From NCBI GenBank assembly GCA_043758205.1, contig JAYVNY010000191.1, positions 1 through 64,000 on the forward strand: a stretch of 64,000 bases of DNA. The letters are read 5' to 3'. The notes beneath the pieces are model-generated. The model saw nothing but the letters and a program-made list of their open reading frames with translations, had not been told where the DNA came from and did not search any database. This DNA is from JANNGC01 sp043758205 (GTDB taxonomy: Bacteria; Verrucomicrobiota; Verrucomicrobiia; Limisphaerales; SIBH01). The position numbers were made by a program, and so were the translations under genes. Below, in pieces: positions 7,313 to 16,335 of this stretch (position 1 is its first letter; the number at the start of each line of letters is the position of its first letter).

Positions 7313-9619
7313 TCACTTCCCGCGACGTTCGGCCTGCTCGCGTTCCTTGCGCTCCTTTTGCATGAGCTTGCGCTGGTATTCCTCTTCCTCGCGCTGGGCC
7401 TTGGTGATGCCGGGCGAGTTGTCGAGCTGTTCGGCGGTGTGCAGGGCGGCGATTTCCGGCGTGGGCAGCACGGTCGGGCGGATGAGAACCATCAACTCCA
7501 CGCGGCGCGTGCTGTCGCTGCTGCTGCGGAACAACATGCCGAGGCCGGGAATATCTTTCAGGAACGGCACGCCGGCGTTCGACTTGCTCTTGGTGGTGGA
7601 GATGAAGCCGCCGAGCATGATGGTGTCGCGGTCGTGGACGGCCACGTAGGACTGGGCGTTGCGCTCAATGGTCGAGGGCACTTTGTTGTTGTCGATGGTC
7701 ACGTCATCACCGGGCTGCGAGATGTTCTGCGAGATATCCATGACCACGAGGCCGTCCTGGTTGATGATGGGCATGACGTTCAGGCTGATACCGATGGAGA
7801 GCTGCGAGTATTGGGAGGAATTGCCGCCGCCGCCGAAGCCGTTGTTGTAGGTGCCGGTGATGTAAGGCCGGGTCTCACCGACAAAGATGGTCGCGGGCTT
7901 GGCCGTGGAGGTCACGATGCTCGGACGCGAGAGAACGTTGATGCGCGAATCGTTGGCGGCGGCGGTGACGGCAAAGTCGAAGTCCTGGTTGATCTTGCCG
8001 AAGTAGCTGAAGCCCTGGCCGAGCACGTTCGACGCGCCGGAAAAGCCGGTGAGGCTCCTGGGGTTCACGAAGCCGGGACCGAAGACGGAGCCGCCGGCGT
8101 AATCGAGGTCGCCCTGGCTCCGGCTGTTCTGCCTCATGCTCACGCCGAGACTTTTGCCGTCTCCCAGATTAACTTCGAGAATGAGCGCCTCGATGCGGAC
8201 CTGCGGCAGCACCACGTCGAGCTTCGAGATGATGTTGCTAATGATGATGAGGTCGGCGCGTTCGGCAAAAATGAGCAGGGCGTTCGAGCGTTCGTCGGGA
8301 ATGATCTTGGCGTTGCCGATGAGGACGAAATCACCGTTCGCTCCGGCGCCGCCCGCCGCGCGATTGACGGCTCCGCTCAGGCGGCCACCGATGCCGGTGC
8401 CGGTGCGGTTGAGCGCGCCGGGGTTGGCCGCTCCTGCGCCGATGCCGGCCCCGAGGCTGCCGCTGCGGTTGACGCCGCTGTTGCCGCCATACTGGCTACC
8501 GACGCCGCCGCGATTTCCACCGCCATATTGGCCGCCCCCGAGTCCGCCGCCGCCACCAAATCCGCCCAGACCGCCGCCACCACCGAGACCGCCACCGCCA
8601 CCAAATCCGCCGCCCCCAAATCCACCGCCGCTAAATCCGCCGCCTGCGCCTGCACCGCCGCTGATGCCCGAGCCGGTCGTCGCGCCGAGTCCGCTGAGGA
8701 CACCGGCGATTTCACCCGCCGTGGCGTATTTGATCGGGATGACCACGGTCTCGATGGTCACGGGCAGGGCCACGTCCACCTTGGCCAGAATTTCCAACAT
8801 GCGCTTCACGTTTTCCGCATAATCGCGGATAACGAGCACGGGGCTGCCCTTCACGCCGAGCAGACCCTGCGGCAACTTCGTGTAGGGCTGGAGGATGCTC
8901 AGGGCGTCCTCGGGCGTGAGGTGGTTGAGCGTGACGATCTGCGCGATGGGCACGCCCTGCGCGTCGGGCAGCGTCTCGTAGGTGTTCGTGGAGAACGGCG
9001 TGGCTTCCGGGCCGATGGCGGCTTGCGGGACAATTTTGAGAAACTTCTCGCCCTGTGGAATGACGGCGATCTGGTTGAGGCCAAGAATGGTGTTGAGCGC
9101 GTTGATGCCTTCCTCGCGGGTCAGGGCGCTCTGGTTCTGGATGGAAATTTTCGTCGTGGTGGGAACCTGCGGCGACTTGAGCAGGGTCTTGCCGGTCAAT
9201 TCCGCGTAGAACTCGAGGAACTGGCCGAGTTCCAGTTCCTGGAACTTGATCATGTTCGCGGGGATCATGTCGTTCGTTTTCATCAGGCCCTTGGGCACGA
9301 TGTTCGAGACGCCGGTGTTCGCGCCGCCCGCGCCGATGGCTCCGGCGATGTTCGGATTCACGCCCGGCGTGCCGGAATTGGGCGTGCCGCCGGGACCGGC
9401 CGGCACCGCGACGTTGCCGGGCGTGCCGCTGGGCTGCGCGCCGGGGACGCGGTTGAAGCGGTTAAAGTTCGTGGACGCGCCAAACATGGAGGGCGTGGCC
9501 GGGCGCGTCCCGCCGGGTGCCGGCGTGCCTCCCGGCGTGGCCGGGGGCGGAACTTGTGCGGGCACCAACGTCGCCACGAGGAGCAGCGACCCGATGAGAT
9601 TCATCACGACGGTTTTCAT
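7313..9619 (-). CDS. Secretin, outer-membrane channel of a type II secretion/type IV pilus system
   Basis: 768 residues. Signal peptide at 1-21 (MKTVVMNLIGSLLLVATLVPA), a Pro/Gly-rich stretch to about residue 115, then N-domains (KMIKFQELELGQFLEFYAELTG; NALNTILGLNQIAVIP; VTLNHLTPEDALSIL). A very Gly-rich region lies at about 318-385. The C-terminal secretin domain has VRIEALILEVNLGD, LSRPSIVTSTAKPATIFVGE, VPFLKDIPGLGMLFRS and LMVLIRPTVLPTP. It is the last gene of a four-gene minus-strand set and overlaps the PilO-like gene by 4 bases (ATGA). It would form the pore through which pseudopilus substrates leave; GspD or PilQ cannot be told apart from this alone. Confidence 0.92.
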   Translation of the reverse strand: MKTVVMNLIGSLLLVATLVPAQVPPPATPGGTPAPGGTRPATPSMFGASTNFNRFNRVPGAQPSGTPGNVAVPAGPGGTPNSGTPGVNPNIAGAIGAGGANTGVSNIVPKGLMKTNDMIPANMIKFQELELGQFLEFYAELTGKTLLKSPQVPTTTKISIQNQSALTREEGINALNTILGLNQIAVIPQGEKFLKIVPQAAIGPEATPFSTNTYETLPDAQGVPIAQIVTLNHLTPEDALSILQPYTKLPQGLLGVKGSPVLVIRDYAENVKRMLEILAKVDVALPVTIETVVIPIKYATAGEIAGVLSGLGATTGSGISGGAGAGGGFSGGGFGGGGFGGGGGLGGGGGLGGFGGGGGLGGGQYGGGNRGGVGSQYGGNSGVNRSGSLGAGIGAGAANPGALNRTGTGIGGRLSGAVNRAAGGAGANGDFVLIGNAKIIPDERSNALLIFAERADLIIISNIISKLDVVLPQVRIEALILEVNLGDGKSLGVSMRQNSRSQGDLDYAGGSVFGPGFVNPRSLTGFSGASNVLGQGFSYFGKINQDFDFAVTAAANDSRINVLSRPSIVTSTAKPATIFVGETRPYITGTYNNGFGGGGNSSQYSQLSIGISLNVMPIINQDGLVVMDISQNISQPGDDVTIDNNKVPSTIERNAQSYVAVHDRDTIMLGGFISTTKSKSNAGVPFLKDIPGLGMLFRSSSDSTRRVELMVLIRPTVLPTPEIAALHTAEQLDNSPGITKAQREEEEYQRKLMQKERKEREQAERRGK

Positions 9620-10317
9620 TTCTTTGCTGGGGTATTGGTTTTGGCCGGCGCGTTGGTCCGTGCGAATGGAGAGGCGGGCTTGGCCGCAGAAGTTGTTGCA
9701 GCCGTGGCGGGTTTTGCACCCGTCGTCGCGGCGGGCGCGGCCGAGCGCGGCGGGGCTTTCTTCGCGTAGCTCGCCACGAGGGTGAGGTTGCCCTGCAACT
9801 TGTTGCGCGGGGGGTCGGGATTGAGCGTCATGCTGCGCACACGAATGAGCGAGCCGCCCGTCCCGAGGTTGTGCAGGAAATCCACGAGCGCCTTTTCCTC
9901 GGCGACAAAGTTGATGATGCCGCTTTGCTCCTCGAAGAACTGGTTGGTCTTGCCGCCAATGGAAAGCGAGGTCTGGCGCACGGGGTCGTAGCGGTTGACC
10001 TGCACGCCGCTGAGGGCGGCCTGGTTCTGCACGGTGGTGGACATCTTCACCGCCTGTTCTTCGGAGGCGACCGCCGCGCCCTGCGTCTCCAAATCTTTCA
10101 TCTTCATCTGGTAGCCCTTGGTGTTCGCACTCTCGCGCTCAAACTGCGCGATCTGCCCCTCAGCAATGGTGCGGCGGGCCTTGATCTTCCCCCACTTGCT
10201 GAATTCCGGCCACACGAAGATGGCGTTCAAAATAATGAACACCACGATGGCCACGACGATCACGAGGCGCCGCTCGTTCGGGCGCAAATTCAATTTGTCG
10301 AAGAGAGACTTTTTCAT
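9616..10317 (-). CDS. PilO/GspM-like inner-membrane assembly protein
   Basis: 233 residues from the ATG at 10317 (MKKSLFDKLNLRPNERRLVI), chosen because it overlaps the upstream stop by 4 bases. One membrane segment (about 18-36: LVIVVAIVVFIILNAIFVW), a coiled coil (RRTIAEGQIAQFERESANTK), then a ferredoxin-like domain with FVAEEKALVDFLHNLGTGGSLIRVRSMTLNPDP. The tail is Ala/Pro/Thr-rich (PAATTGAKPATAATTSAAKP). Position between the PilM-like and secretin genes fits an alignment-complex subunit linking cytoplasmic and outer-membrane parts. Confidence 0.75.
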   Translation of the reverse strand: MKKSLFDKLNLRPNERRLVIVVAIVVFIILNAIFVWPEFSKWGKIKARRTIAEGQIAQFERESANTKGYQMKMKDLETQGAAVASEEQAVKMSTTVQNQAALSGVQVNRYDPVRQTSLSIGGKTNQFFEEQSGIINFVAEEKALVDFLHNLGTGGSLIRVRSMTLNPDPPRNKLQGNLTLVASYAKKAPPRSAAPAATTGAKPATAATTSAAKPASPFARTNAPAKTNTPAKK

Positions 10318-11684
10318 TCGCCGCCCTCCCCTTTGGTGAGTTCGAGCGCGAGGTTCCACGTCGCGTCCGCGCCGCGTCGCGTCCACGACGGCGGGGTGCC
10401 GGCCTTGAAGAGCGGCTGGCCGTCCGAGATGAGCGCGTGCAGCTTCTCACTGAACTCGTTGATCTTCGTGGCCGCATCCGCAGGCGCGGTGCCGAAGAGC
10501 GAGAGCGATTTGCCGCGGCTGAAATTGATGCCGTCCACTTGGATGCCCTCGGGAATTTCCGTGGCAATGGCCTTGTAACTTTCCAGCGCGGCGAACTGGA
10601 GGTTCAACTGATCCTGCATCACGCGCACCTGGTCGCGCAGCCGCAGCGCGTTCGTGTAACCCGGCGCAAGGTTCCGCGCCTGCTGCTCCGTCTTGCCGAC
10701 TTGAAAATCCATGTATTGCACAAAGGCGAGGTAGAAGAACACCCCGAGGAGATACAACACCGCAATCCCGAAAAGGCTGCGCATCCAGATGCGATCCACG
10801 AACTGCTGCCGGTAGCGCGCCGTGAACTCCGCCGGCACGAGGCCGCTCGGCGCTTTCTCGCGCGTGGCGCGTTTCGCCGTGAGCTTCGCCAGTTCGGCGG
10901 AGGGCAGGGGAGCGACCACTTCCACGCGCTGCTCGGAACCTTCCTGCATCAGCGGCAACCAGGCCGTCGCCGTCTCGCCATCGGCCACGAGGAACCTGCG
11001 CGGCGGGGCCGTGATCCAGCCTTCCAGTTCGCCCGCCCACGCCATCTGTGCGATCTGGTCGCGCAAAAATTGTCCGCGCTCCTCCGCCGGCAGATGCAGC
11101 AGCGAGACGTTCTGCAAAGCGCCGGCATACCACCAGGCCACGACGCAATTGTCCGGGGCCGCACCGAGTCCGGGATAAACCCACACGCCGTTCGCCTCAA
11201 TCTTCGTCGCGAGCAACTGATCAAGGAACGGCACTTCGAGGCGGTCGGTGAGGTAGCTTTCGCCTTCCAGCGTGCCGAGAAAGTTTTCGATGAGGTTTCG
11301 CGCCGCGATGACGACGATGGCCGTCTGGGCCTGGCCTTCGCGCTGCGGCAGCAACTCGAACGTCCACACGATCTGCGTGACCGGCAGCGGAGAAATTTTC
11401 TCCATCTGCAAATCAATCATCGAGGTCGTCTCCTCGATGTTGTCGGCGGGCGGCAGTTGCAGCACGCGCAGGAAGGCTTTGTCCGCCGGGAGCCACGCGA
11501 CATTCAGCTTCGGCTGGTAGAGCGTCTGCCAGTCCTTGCTGACGAGTTTGGACGGCAACGCTTCCGTGGGGAGTTTGTTCTCTTCGCGCGCGAGGCTGGG
11601 GCCGTCGCCACGGATGTTAAACTGCCAGATTCGTTTCTGGTCGCCTGCGAGGTGCAGGACGTTCGCTGAGTTCCAACGTGCCAT
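10314..11684 (-). CDS. PilM/PilN- or GspL-like cytoplasmic-membrane subunit
   Basis: 456 residues from MARWNSANVLHLAGDQKRIW at 11684; a further upstream ATG would read through a palindromic repeat and is less likely. The N-terminal two thirds resemble an actin-like PilM/GspL fold (IDLQMEKISPLPVTQIVWTFELLP; VVIAARNLIENFL). A single membrane segment follows at about 312-335 (MRSLFGIAVLYLLGVFFYLAF), then a coiled coil (QARNLAPGYTNALRLRDQVRV) and a PilN/GspL-type C-terminal domain (IATEIPEGIQVDGINFSRGKS). It thus looks like PilM and PilN in one chain, as in GspL. Confidence 0.75.
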   Translation of the reverse strand: MARWNSANVLHLAGDQKRIWQFNIRGDGPSLAREENKLPTEALPSKLVSKDWQTLYQPKLNVAWLPADKAFLRVLQLPPADNIEETTSMIDLQMEKISPLPVTQIVWTFELLPQREGQAQTAIVVIAARNLIENFLGTLEGESYLTDRLEVPFLDQLLATKIEANGVWVYPGLGAAPDNCVVAWWYAGALQNVSLLHLPAEERGQFLRDQIAQMAWAGELEGWITAPPRRFLVADGETATAWLPLMQEGSEQRVEVVAPLPSAELAKLTAKRATREKAPSGLVPAEFTARYRQQFVDRIWMRSLFGIAVLYLLGVFFYLAFVQYMDFQVGKTEQQARNLAPGYTNALRLRDQVRVMQDQLNLQFAALESYKAIATEIPEGIQVDGINFSRGKSLSLFGTAPADAATKINEFSEKLHALISDGQPLFKAGTPPSWTRRGADATWNLALELTKGEGGE

Positions 11685-11694
11685 GTTCAGAAAG

Positions 11695-11762
11695 TGGAGT
11701 GATGGAGTGTTGGAGTGATGGAGCAAAGCAACGCTCCGTCACTCCCATACTCCATCACTCCA
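11695..11762. repeat. 68-bp near-perfect palindrome with GGAGTGATGGAGT repeats
   Basis: Arms 11695-11723 and 11734-11762 pair over 29 positions with three mismatches and a 10-base loop. Each arm is itself a direct repeat of a roughly 16-base TGGAGTGATGGAGTG-like unit. It lies between the GspE-like and PilM-like genes and could attenuate or separate their transcripts, or be a dispersed palindrome. Confidence 0.75.
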
Positions 11763-11781
11763 ATGTGCCGTTTCGTCTTCA

Positions 11782-13536
11782 TCAGCTCTTCACCCACATC
11801 TGGGTGGCGTTGTCCTCGACGAGTGATTTCATGTGTTCTTCGGTCTGGGTCACGCGCAGCACTTCTTCGATGGTCGTGATGCCGGCCTTCACCTTGGTCC
11901 AGCCATCAATGCGCAATGACCTCATGCCGTTCGCAACGGCGGTGTGCGCGATGTTCGAGGCGGTGGCGCGGTTCATGACCAGCGGGCGAATGGCTTCCGT
12001 CACCAGCAGCAATTCATAGATACCCAGGCGGCCTTGATAACCCAGCAGGCGGCAGTTCTCGCAGCCCGTGCCTTTGCGGAAATCCGTGGTGTCAATTTCG
12101 TCTTCCGGGAAACCAATCTTCCGCAAGTAACTGCGCTCGACCTTCTGCGACTTCGAGCAGGTCTTGCAAATCGTGCGGACGAGACGTTGCGCCATGATCG
12201 CCTCGACGGACGACGCCACGAGGAACGGCTCAATGCCCATGTCAATCAGGCGCGTGAACGCGCTCGGCGCGTCATTCGTGTGCAGCGTGGAGAACACCAA
12301 GTGACCCGTGAGCGCCGCGCGGATGGCGATCTCCGCCGTCTCCAAGTCGCGGATTTCCCCGACCATGATCACGTTCGGGTCCTGGCGCAAAATATGGCGC
12401 AAGCCTACGGCGAAGGTCAGCCCGATGTCCGAGCGCACCGCGATCTGGTTGATGCCCTTGAGTTCGTATTCGACCGGCTCCTCAATCGTGATGATGCGCT
12501 TGGTGACCGAGTTGATCGTGCTGAGGAAGGCGTAGAGCGACGTGGATTTGCCCGCCCCGGTTGGCCCTGTGACCAGCAGGATGCCATGTGGCTTGATGAT
12601 GATTTCGCGCAGCGCGTTCTCTTCCTTCGGATCAAAGCCCAGCTTGTCGAGCGTGAGGAAGATCTTTCCGCGCGTCAGCAAACGCAGCGAGACGGATTCG
12701 CCGTACACCGTCGGCACCGTCGAGACGCGGATGTCAATTTCCTCGCCCTTGATGCGGACGTTGATGCGACCATCCTGAGGCAGGCGCTTCTCGGCGATGT
12801 TCATGCCGCTCATCACCTTGATGCGCGAAATGATCGCCGCCTGGTAACGCTTCAACTGCGGCGGCATCGGCGTCTGGTTCAGGATGCCGTCAATGCGGTA
12901 GCGGATGCGCAACTCATCTTCCGCCGGTTCAAAGTGAATGTCCGTTGCGCGGTCCTTGTGGGCTTCCCAGACGATCTGGTTGACGAACTTGATGACGCTC
13001 GCCTCCTGGTCGCCCTCGGTGATTTCCTTGTCGCCGAGATCCAACTCGATGGGCTCGTCGTCGTCCTTCGCGAGTTCGTCCAGCGTCTCGGCACCGACGC
13101 CGTAGTATTTCTTCAGCGCCTTTTCGATCTCGGCCTTCGTGGCGAGCGCAAATTTCACCGGCTTGCCCGCGTCAAACTGCACCGAGTTCAACATCCCCGT
13201 GTCAAACGGATTGCTCACCGCCACGACGAGCGAACCATTCTGCGTGTCAATCGGGATGGCGTTGTACTGGAAGGCCACTTTCGTCGAGATGGCATTCCGC
13301 GCCTCGGTCGGAACGGTCGTGGAACGCAGGTCAATGAAGGGCCACTTGAGCACCGTGGCGAGATGTCCGAGGAAGTGTTCCTCGCTCATCCCGCTCTCGC
13401 GGCAAATAAAGTCCACGAGCGACTCCTGCGTGCCCGCCTCGACGGCGACGCGCCACGCCTTGGCCCAATCGGCAATCTGCTCGGCGCTGGTCTGCGCCGC
13501 CTGGGCAAAAACATTGTTGAGTGGAACAAATGACAT
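11782..13536 (-). CDS. GspE/PilB-type assembly ATPase
   Basis: 584 residues. An N-terminal MshEN-like domain (FICRESGMSEEHFLGHLATVL) is followed by the ATPase: Walker A GPTGAGKSTSLYA (about 323-335), Asp box, Walker B MVGEIRDLETAEIAIRAALTG and His box LVFSTLHTNDA. The C-terminal tetracysteine zinc site has CKTC and CENC. It powers pseudopilin assembly. First gene of the block; gspF-, gspG- and pilC-like genes are absent from the window, though two pseudopilin genes occur elsewhere (28357-29073 and 46399-47130). Confidence 0.95.
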   Translation of the reverse strand: MSFVPLNNVFAQAAQTSAEQIADWAKAWRVAVEAGTQESLVDFICRESGMSEEHFLGHLATVLKWPFIDLRSTTVPTEARNAISTKVAFQYNAIPIDTQNGSLVVAVSNPFDTGMLNSVQFDAGKPVKFALATKAEIEKALKKYYGVGAETLDELAKDDDEPIELDLGDKEITEGDQEASVIKFVNQIVWEAHKDRATDIHFEPAEDELRIRYRIDGILNQTPMPPQLKRYQAAIISRIKVMSGMNIAEKRLPQDGRINVRIKGEEIDIRVSTVPTVYGESVSLRLLTRGKIFLTLDKLGFDPKEENALREIIIKPHGILLVTGPTGAGKSTSLYAFLSTINSVTKRIITIEEPVEYELKGINQIAVRSDIGLTFAVGLRHILRQDPNVIMVGEIRDLETAEIAIRAALTGHLVFSTLHTNDAPSAFTRLIDMGIEPFLVASSVEAIMAQRLVRTICKTCSKSQKVERSYLRKIGFPEDEIDTTDFRKGTGCENCRLLGYQGRLGIYELLLVTEAIRPLVMNRATASNIAHTAVANGMRSLRIDGWTKVKAGITTIEEVLRVTQTEEHMKSLVEDNATQMWVKS

Positions 13537-13737
13537 TTTCTACATGCGGAAATCAGGACAGCTGAAAGCAGAAATCCTCGCCCCGTCGCGAGCCATGTGC
13601 GGTTCAGTCCTTTCAGCTTTCAGCTTTCTCCGTTTCCGCTTTGGAAATACACCGCACGCTAGTCAAAGTTGCGGCGAGCCGTCAAAAGATTGTTTCCCCC
13701 GGCGCGCCGACACAGGCACCTCTGGCGCTTTGTGCTT

Positions 13738-13914
13738 AGAGCCTGTCTGAGAAATGGGTGGAACGGGCTACCAGCCCGTCCCGCTGGGCTACCAGCCCAG
13801 CGGAATGAGAGGGAGCAACCTTGGTTCGAGTTACCCGGTCTGGCCCGTGCGGCCCTCACCATTCCGCCAGGCTGGTAGCCTGTGCTACCCATGTTTGATT
13901 TTCAGACAGGCTCT
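13738..13914. mobile_element. MITE-like element with 13-bp terminal inverted repeats
   Basis: Perfect 13-base ends AGAGCCTGTCTGA at 13738-13750 and 13902-13914 bound a 177-base element without coding capacity. Inside are two short palindromes built on GGGCTACCAGCCC. It lies in the 459-base non-coding gap (13537-13995) upstream of the GspE-like gene; the rest of that gap shows only a tandem CTTTCAG repeat near 13610. The GCCTGTCTGA end resembles some IS5-group ends, so mobilisation by such a transposase (a fragment lies 1.2 kb away) is an inference. Confidence 0.6.
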
Positions 13915-13995
13915 TAAAAAATGACCGGAGTCAGGCGCGATGTCCTCATCGTACCGCGCCGGATTCGGCGAGGCATTGCGGAACTTGCCTGAGCC

Positions 13996-14856
13996 TCACT
14001 CCGGCGTGCTGAGGACAGCGTCGTCTTGGCTGGCTGCACTTCGCTCAACTTCCTGCGGCCGGAAAAAATCTTTGAACTTCCTGCGCTTCAGCAAATACGT
14101 GGCGCGGGCCAGGATTCGCGGGTGCAAATCCAGCCCGCCGTAGCGCCTCAAGAAACGCCGCCGCGCGCTCCCCGGCAGATGGCGCAGCGGCGTGCTGATG
14201 TGCAGCGCGGCGAGGTCGCGCGCGCGCAACGCCGGGGAAATGTTCGGACGCCGGTCCAGCCGCGCCATGTCAATCAGGCAGAACTGCGGCTCCGCCCCGC
14301 GCGTCAGGAAAAGATGGCGCGTGAACAGGTCCGGCGAGGCGAACCCCGCGTCGTGCAGCTTCCGCACGAAGCACGCGAGCGCGTCCAGCACGCGCGCCCG
14401 CTCCGCCGCACCCGGCTTCGAGTTTAGAAATTTATCCAGCGAGCTTTCTCCGCGCGCCGCCGCCGTGAGGATGAACGAAAACTTTTCCCACAGTGGCCCG
14501 CATTCTTCGCCCCACGCCACCAGTTCTGCGACGGCCAGTCCGGCGCGCTGAAGGGCCTGCGAATTCTCCCACTCGATGCGCGAGAGCGACCCGACCCTGC
14601 CGCGCGTGAATAGCGAGGTCAGGCCGTCCTTCTTATACGGTTGCCGGTTTCGCTTGAGGAAGAGAGTGACCGGCCGGCCTTCCTTCTCGATTTGGAGGCG
14701 CTGGATGTCGCGGCGGCCCTTGTGATTCTTGATCAGCTCGCCGCGAAAAGATTTCACCCCCTCCAGCGTCCCCAACCCGAGCGGACGGAGCGCCTCTGCA
14801 TAATTCGCGATGACCAGCACGGTTTGATTTGAACGGACGAGGATGCGAGTTGGCAA
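13996..14856 (-). CDS. Lipopolysaccharide kinase-like (InaA/WaaP family) protein
   Basis: About 286 residues from a TTG at 14856; an ATG at 14958 is an alternative and the true start is uncertain. Kinase-like features: a lysine in RPVTLFLKRNRQPY, RGESSLDKFL, the catalytic-loop-like FASPDLFTRHLFLT (SPDLFTRHLFL in place of HGDLxxxNIL) and a metal-binding LIDMARLDRRP. Family members phosphorylate lipid A-core sugars (Kdo/heptose). An acceptor in the outer leaflet core fits the surface-glycan cluster that starts 2 kb away, although debris lies between them. Confidence 0.75.
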   Translation of the reverse strand: MPTRILVRSNQTVLVIANYAEALRPLGLGTLEGVKSFRGELIKNHKGRRDIQRLQIEKEGRPVTLFLKRNRQPYKKDGLTSLFTRGRVGSLSRIEWENSQALQRAGLAVAELVAWGEECGPLWEKFSFILTAAARGESSLDKFLNSKPGAAERARVLDALACFVRKLHDAGFASPDLFTRHLFLTRGAEPQFCLIDMARLDRRPNISPALRARDLAALHISTPLRHLPGSARRRFLRRYGGLDLHPRILARATYLLKRRKFKDFFRPQEVERSAASQDDAVLSTPE

Positions 14857-15065
14857 TGACCTTGGTGCGGGCGCGACTACGCGCCGGCGGACTCCAGCAG
14901 TTCTTTGAAAAACGCGGTTTTTCGCGCGTCCCTCTCTCCTGTGCGTTGTGCTTTTCATTTTTGACGCAGGCTCTGCGGCGTTTTTGGTCCCGCAGCGGCG
15001 GCGGGAGCCGCCGTTTCGTCCGTCCTGGACACACCGCTCCGCACCGCGCCCCTCGCGGGGCGCGT

Positions 15066-15622
15066 TCAACCGGGCGGGGCCGTGGCCAGTCGGCCCATCC
15101 GCACCAGATTATACGCGCTGCCCACCAGCCACCCGGGCAAGCCCACCCGCTCCGTCCCCCGTACTTTCACCCGGCGCAGGCCGCCGATCTCTTTCATCCA
15201 CCCGATGCACTCCTCCACCCGCTTGCGGATTCTTTGGCTCATCTGGTGGTTCGCCGTCCGGGTGGTCCGCCCGTCCAGGCCCGGCACCGCCCGGTCGCTC
15301 CGCTCGGCCACATGCGGCGCGAGGCCGTGTTCCCGGCAGAAGCGGATGAAGTCTTTTTGGTGGTAGCCTTTGTCCGCGCCCACCGGGCGCGGCGGGCTGC
15401 TGGGCAGGAGTTCGCGTGCGCCCTCCACTTCGGCGGTGCCGCTGGCCGGCGTGACGAGCAGACCCGCGCACAGCCCGTGCCGGTTTTCCATCAGCACCTG
15501 CAAGCCGTAACAGAGTTGCGCGGCCTGCCCGCCGGCCTTCTTACACAGCCGGGCCTCGGGATCGGTCGTGCTCTGGTGCGTGGCGTGGCTTCGCTTCTGC
15601 CCTTTGAAGTCCACGCTCGGGT
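15066..15622 (-). pseudogene. IS5-family transposase, C-terminal fragment
   Basis: Only the second half of a DDE transposase remains. The frame enters at RANPSVDFKGQKRSHATH, continues through STTDPEARLCKKAGGQAAQL, VLMENRHGL, the DDE-domain Asp region GADKGYHQKDFI and the final Glu region RKRVEECIGWMKEIGGLR, and stops normally at 15066. The first half (with the first catalytic Asp) is missing; the sequence switches near 15622 to methyltransferase debris on the other strand. Non-functional. Confidence 0.85.
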
Positions 15623-16060
15623 TTGCGCGGTCTGCTGGCCGACCAGCAAGGGCCGGTTCGGTTCGGCACGCGCGGGAAGATCAAACTGATCTACATCGCC
15701 CCGCCCTTTGCCACCAAGCAGGACTTCATGAAGGACAAGGAGAAGGCCTACCGCGACAAGGTGCTCGGTGCGCAGTTCTTCGAGTTCCTCCGCCGCCGCC
15801 TCATCCTCCGCCGCGTAATCCTCGCCGCCGACGGTAGCATCTACGTCCACTTGGATTGGAAGAAAAGGCACTGTATCAAGGCGGTGCTCGTTGAAGCTTT
15901 TGGCGAAGAAAACTTTTAGAATGACTTTCAGAATGAAATCGTGATCCAGCGAACGCCAGTCGGAAGGGCGTCAATCAGCTCGGGCGCGTTCAGGACGTTG
16001 CATATTTCTACCGCAAAGGGGATCGCGGTATTTGGAATCCACCGACAATCTCTCAAGGTC
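15623..16060 (+). pseudogene. Type III (Mod-type) DNA methyltransferase relic
   Basis: Reads GKIKLIYIAPPFATKQDF, then KVLGAQFFEFLRRRLILRR, GSIYVHLDWKKRH and EAFGEENF, then an in-frame TAG, then NDFQNEIVIQRTPVGRASIS and, after a frameshift, YFYRKGDRGIWNPPT. These are the N-terminal landmarks of adenine-specific Mod methyltransferases. The catalytic DPP[YF] motif has decayed to APPF. With the stop, frameshift and missing ends this is a pseudogene, butted directly against the transposase fragment. Confidence 0.8.
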
Positions 16061-16084
16061 TGCACACTGTTGCCTTCCAACTCG

Positions 16085-16335
16085 ACTGGCGACTAGGGCC
16101 AATACCACAGCGGGTGTTTGTGCGCACTGGATTTGGTTCGCGTGGACGAAAAGGGCGAGTGGACCAGCTCAACGGTACGTGGTCGAAAGCTCGCGGACGC
16201 ATTTGCGAGCGCCACGGCGAATTCTCCTTATTTGACTGGAAACTGGAGAACTCGTCCCCGAGTCCCGAAGAAGGTGATGCAAGAGTCGGCGGAGGTTTTC
16301 TCACTGGATGCGCTTGGCGAGGGCGCGGCTGACGC
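16085..16335 (+). pseudogene. Fragment of an unidentified gene
   Basis: Reads LCALDLVRVDEKGEWTSST, VRGRKLADAFASATANSPYL, TGNWRTRPRVPKKVMQESAE and VFSLDALGEGAADAGREAWLKA without a start of its own. The pattern of a strand, then RGRKLADAF, then a helical stretch recalls the winged-helix-like repeats of some large uncharacterised defence proteins; I cannot name the family. It is fused in frame to the IS3 transposase fragment that follows. Confidence 0.45.

Noticed and set aside
7358..9769. Very long plus-strand open frame (803 codons) opposite the secretin
   Set aside because: A high-GC shadow: His/Ala/Arg/Asp-rich without domains, while the minus strand has a clear secretin. The same applies to other long antisense frames, for example 42492-44498 and 10437-11669.
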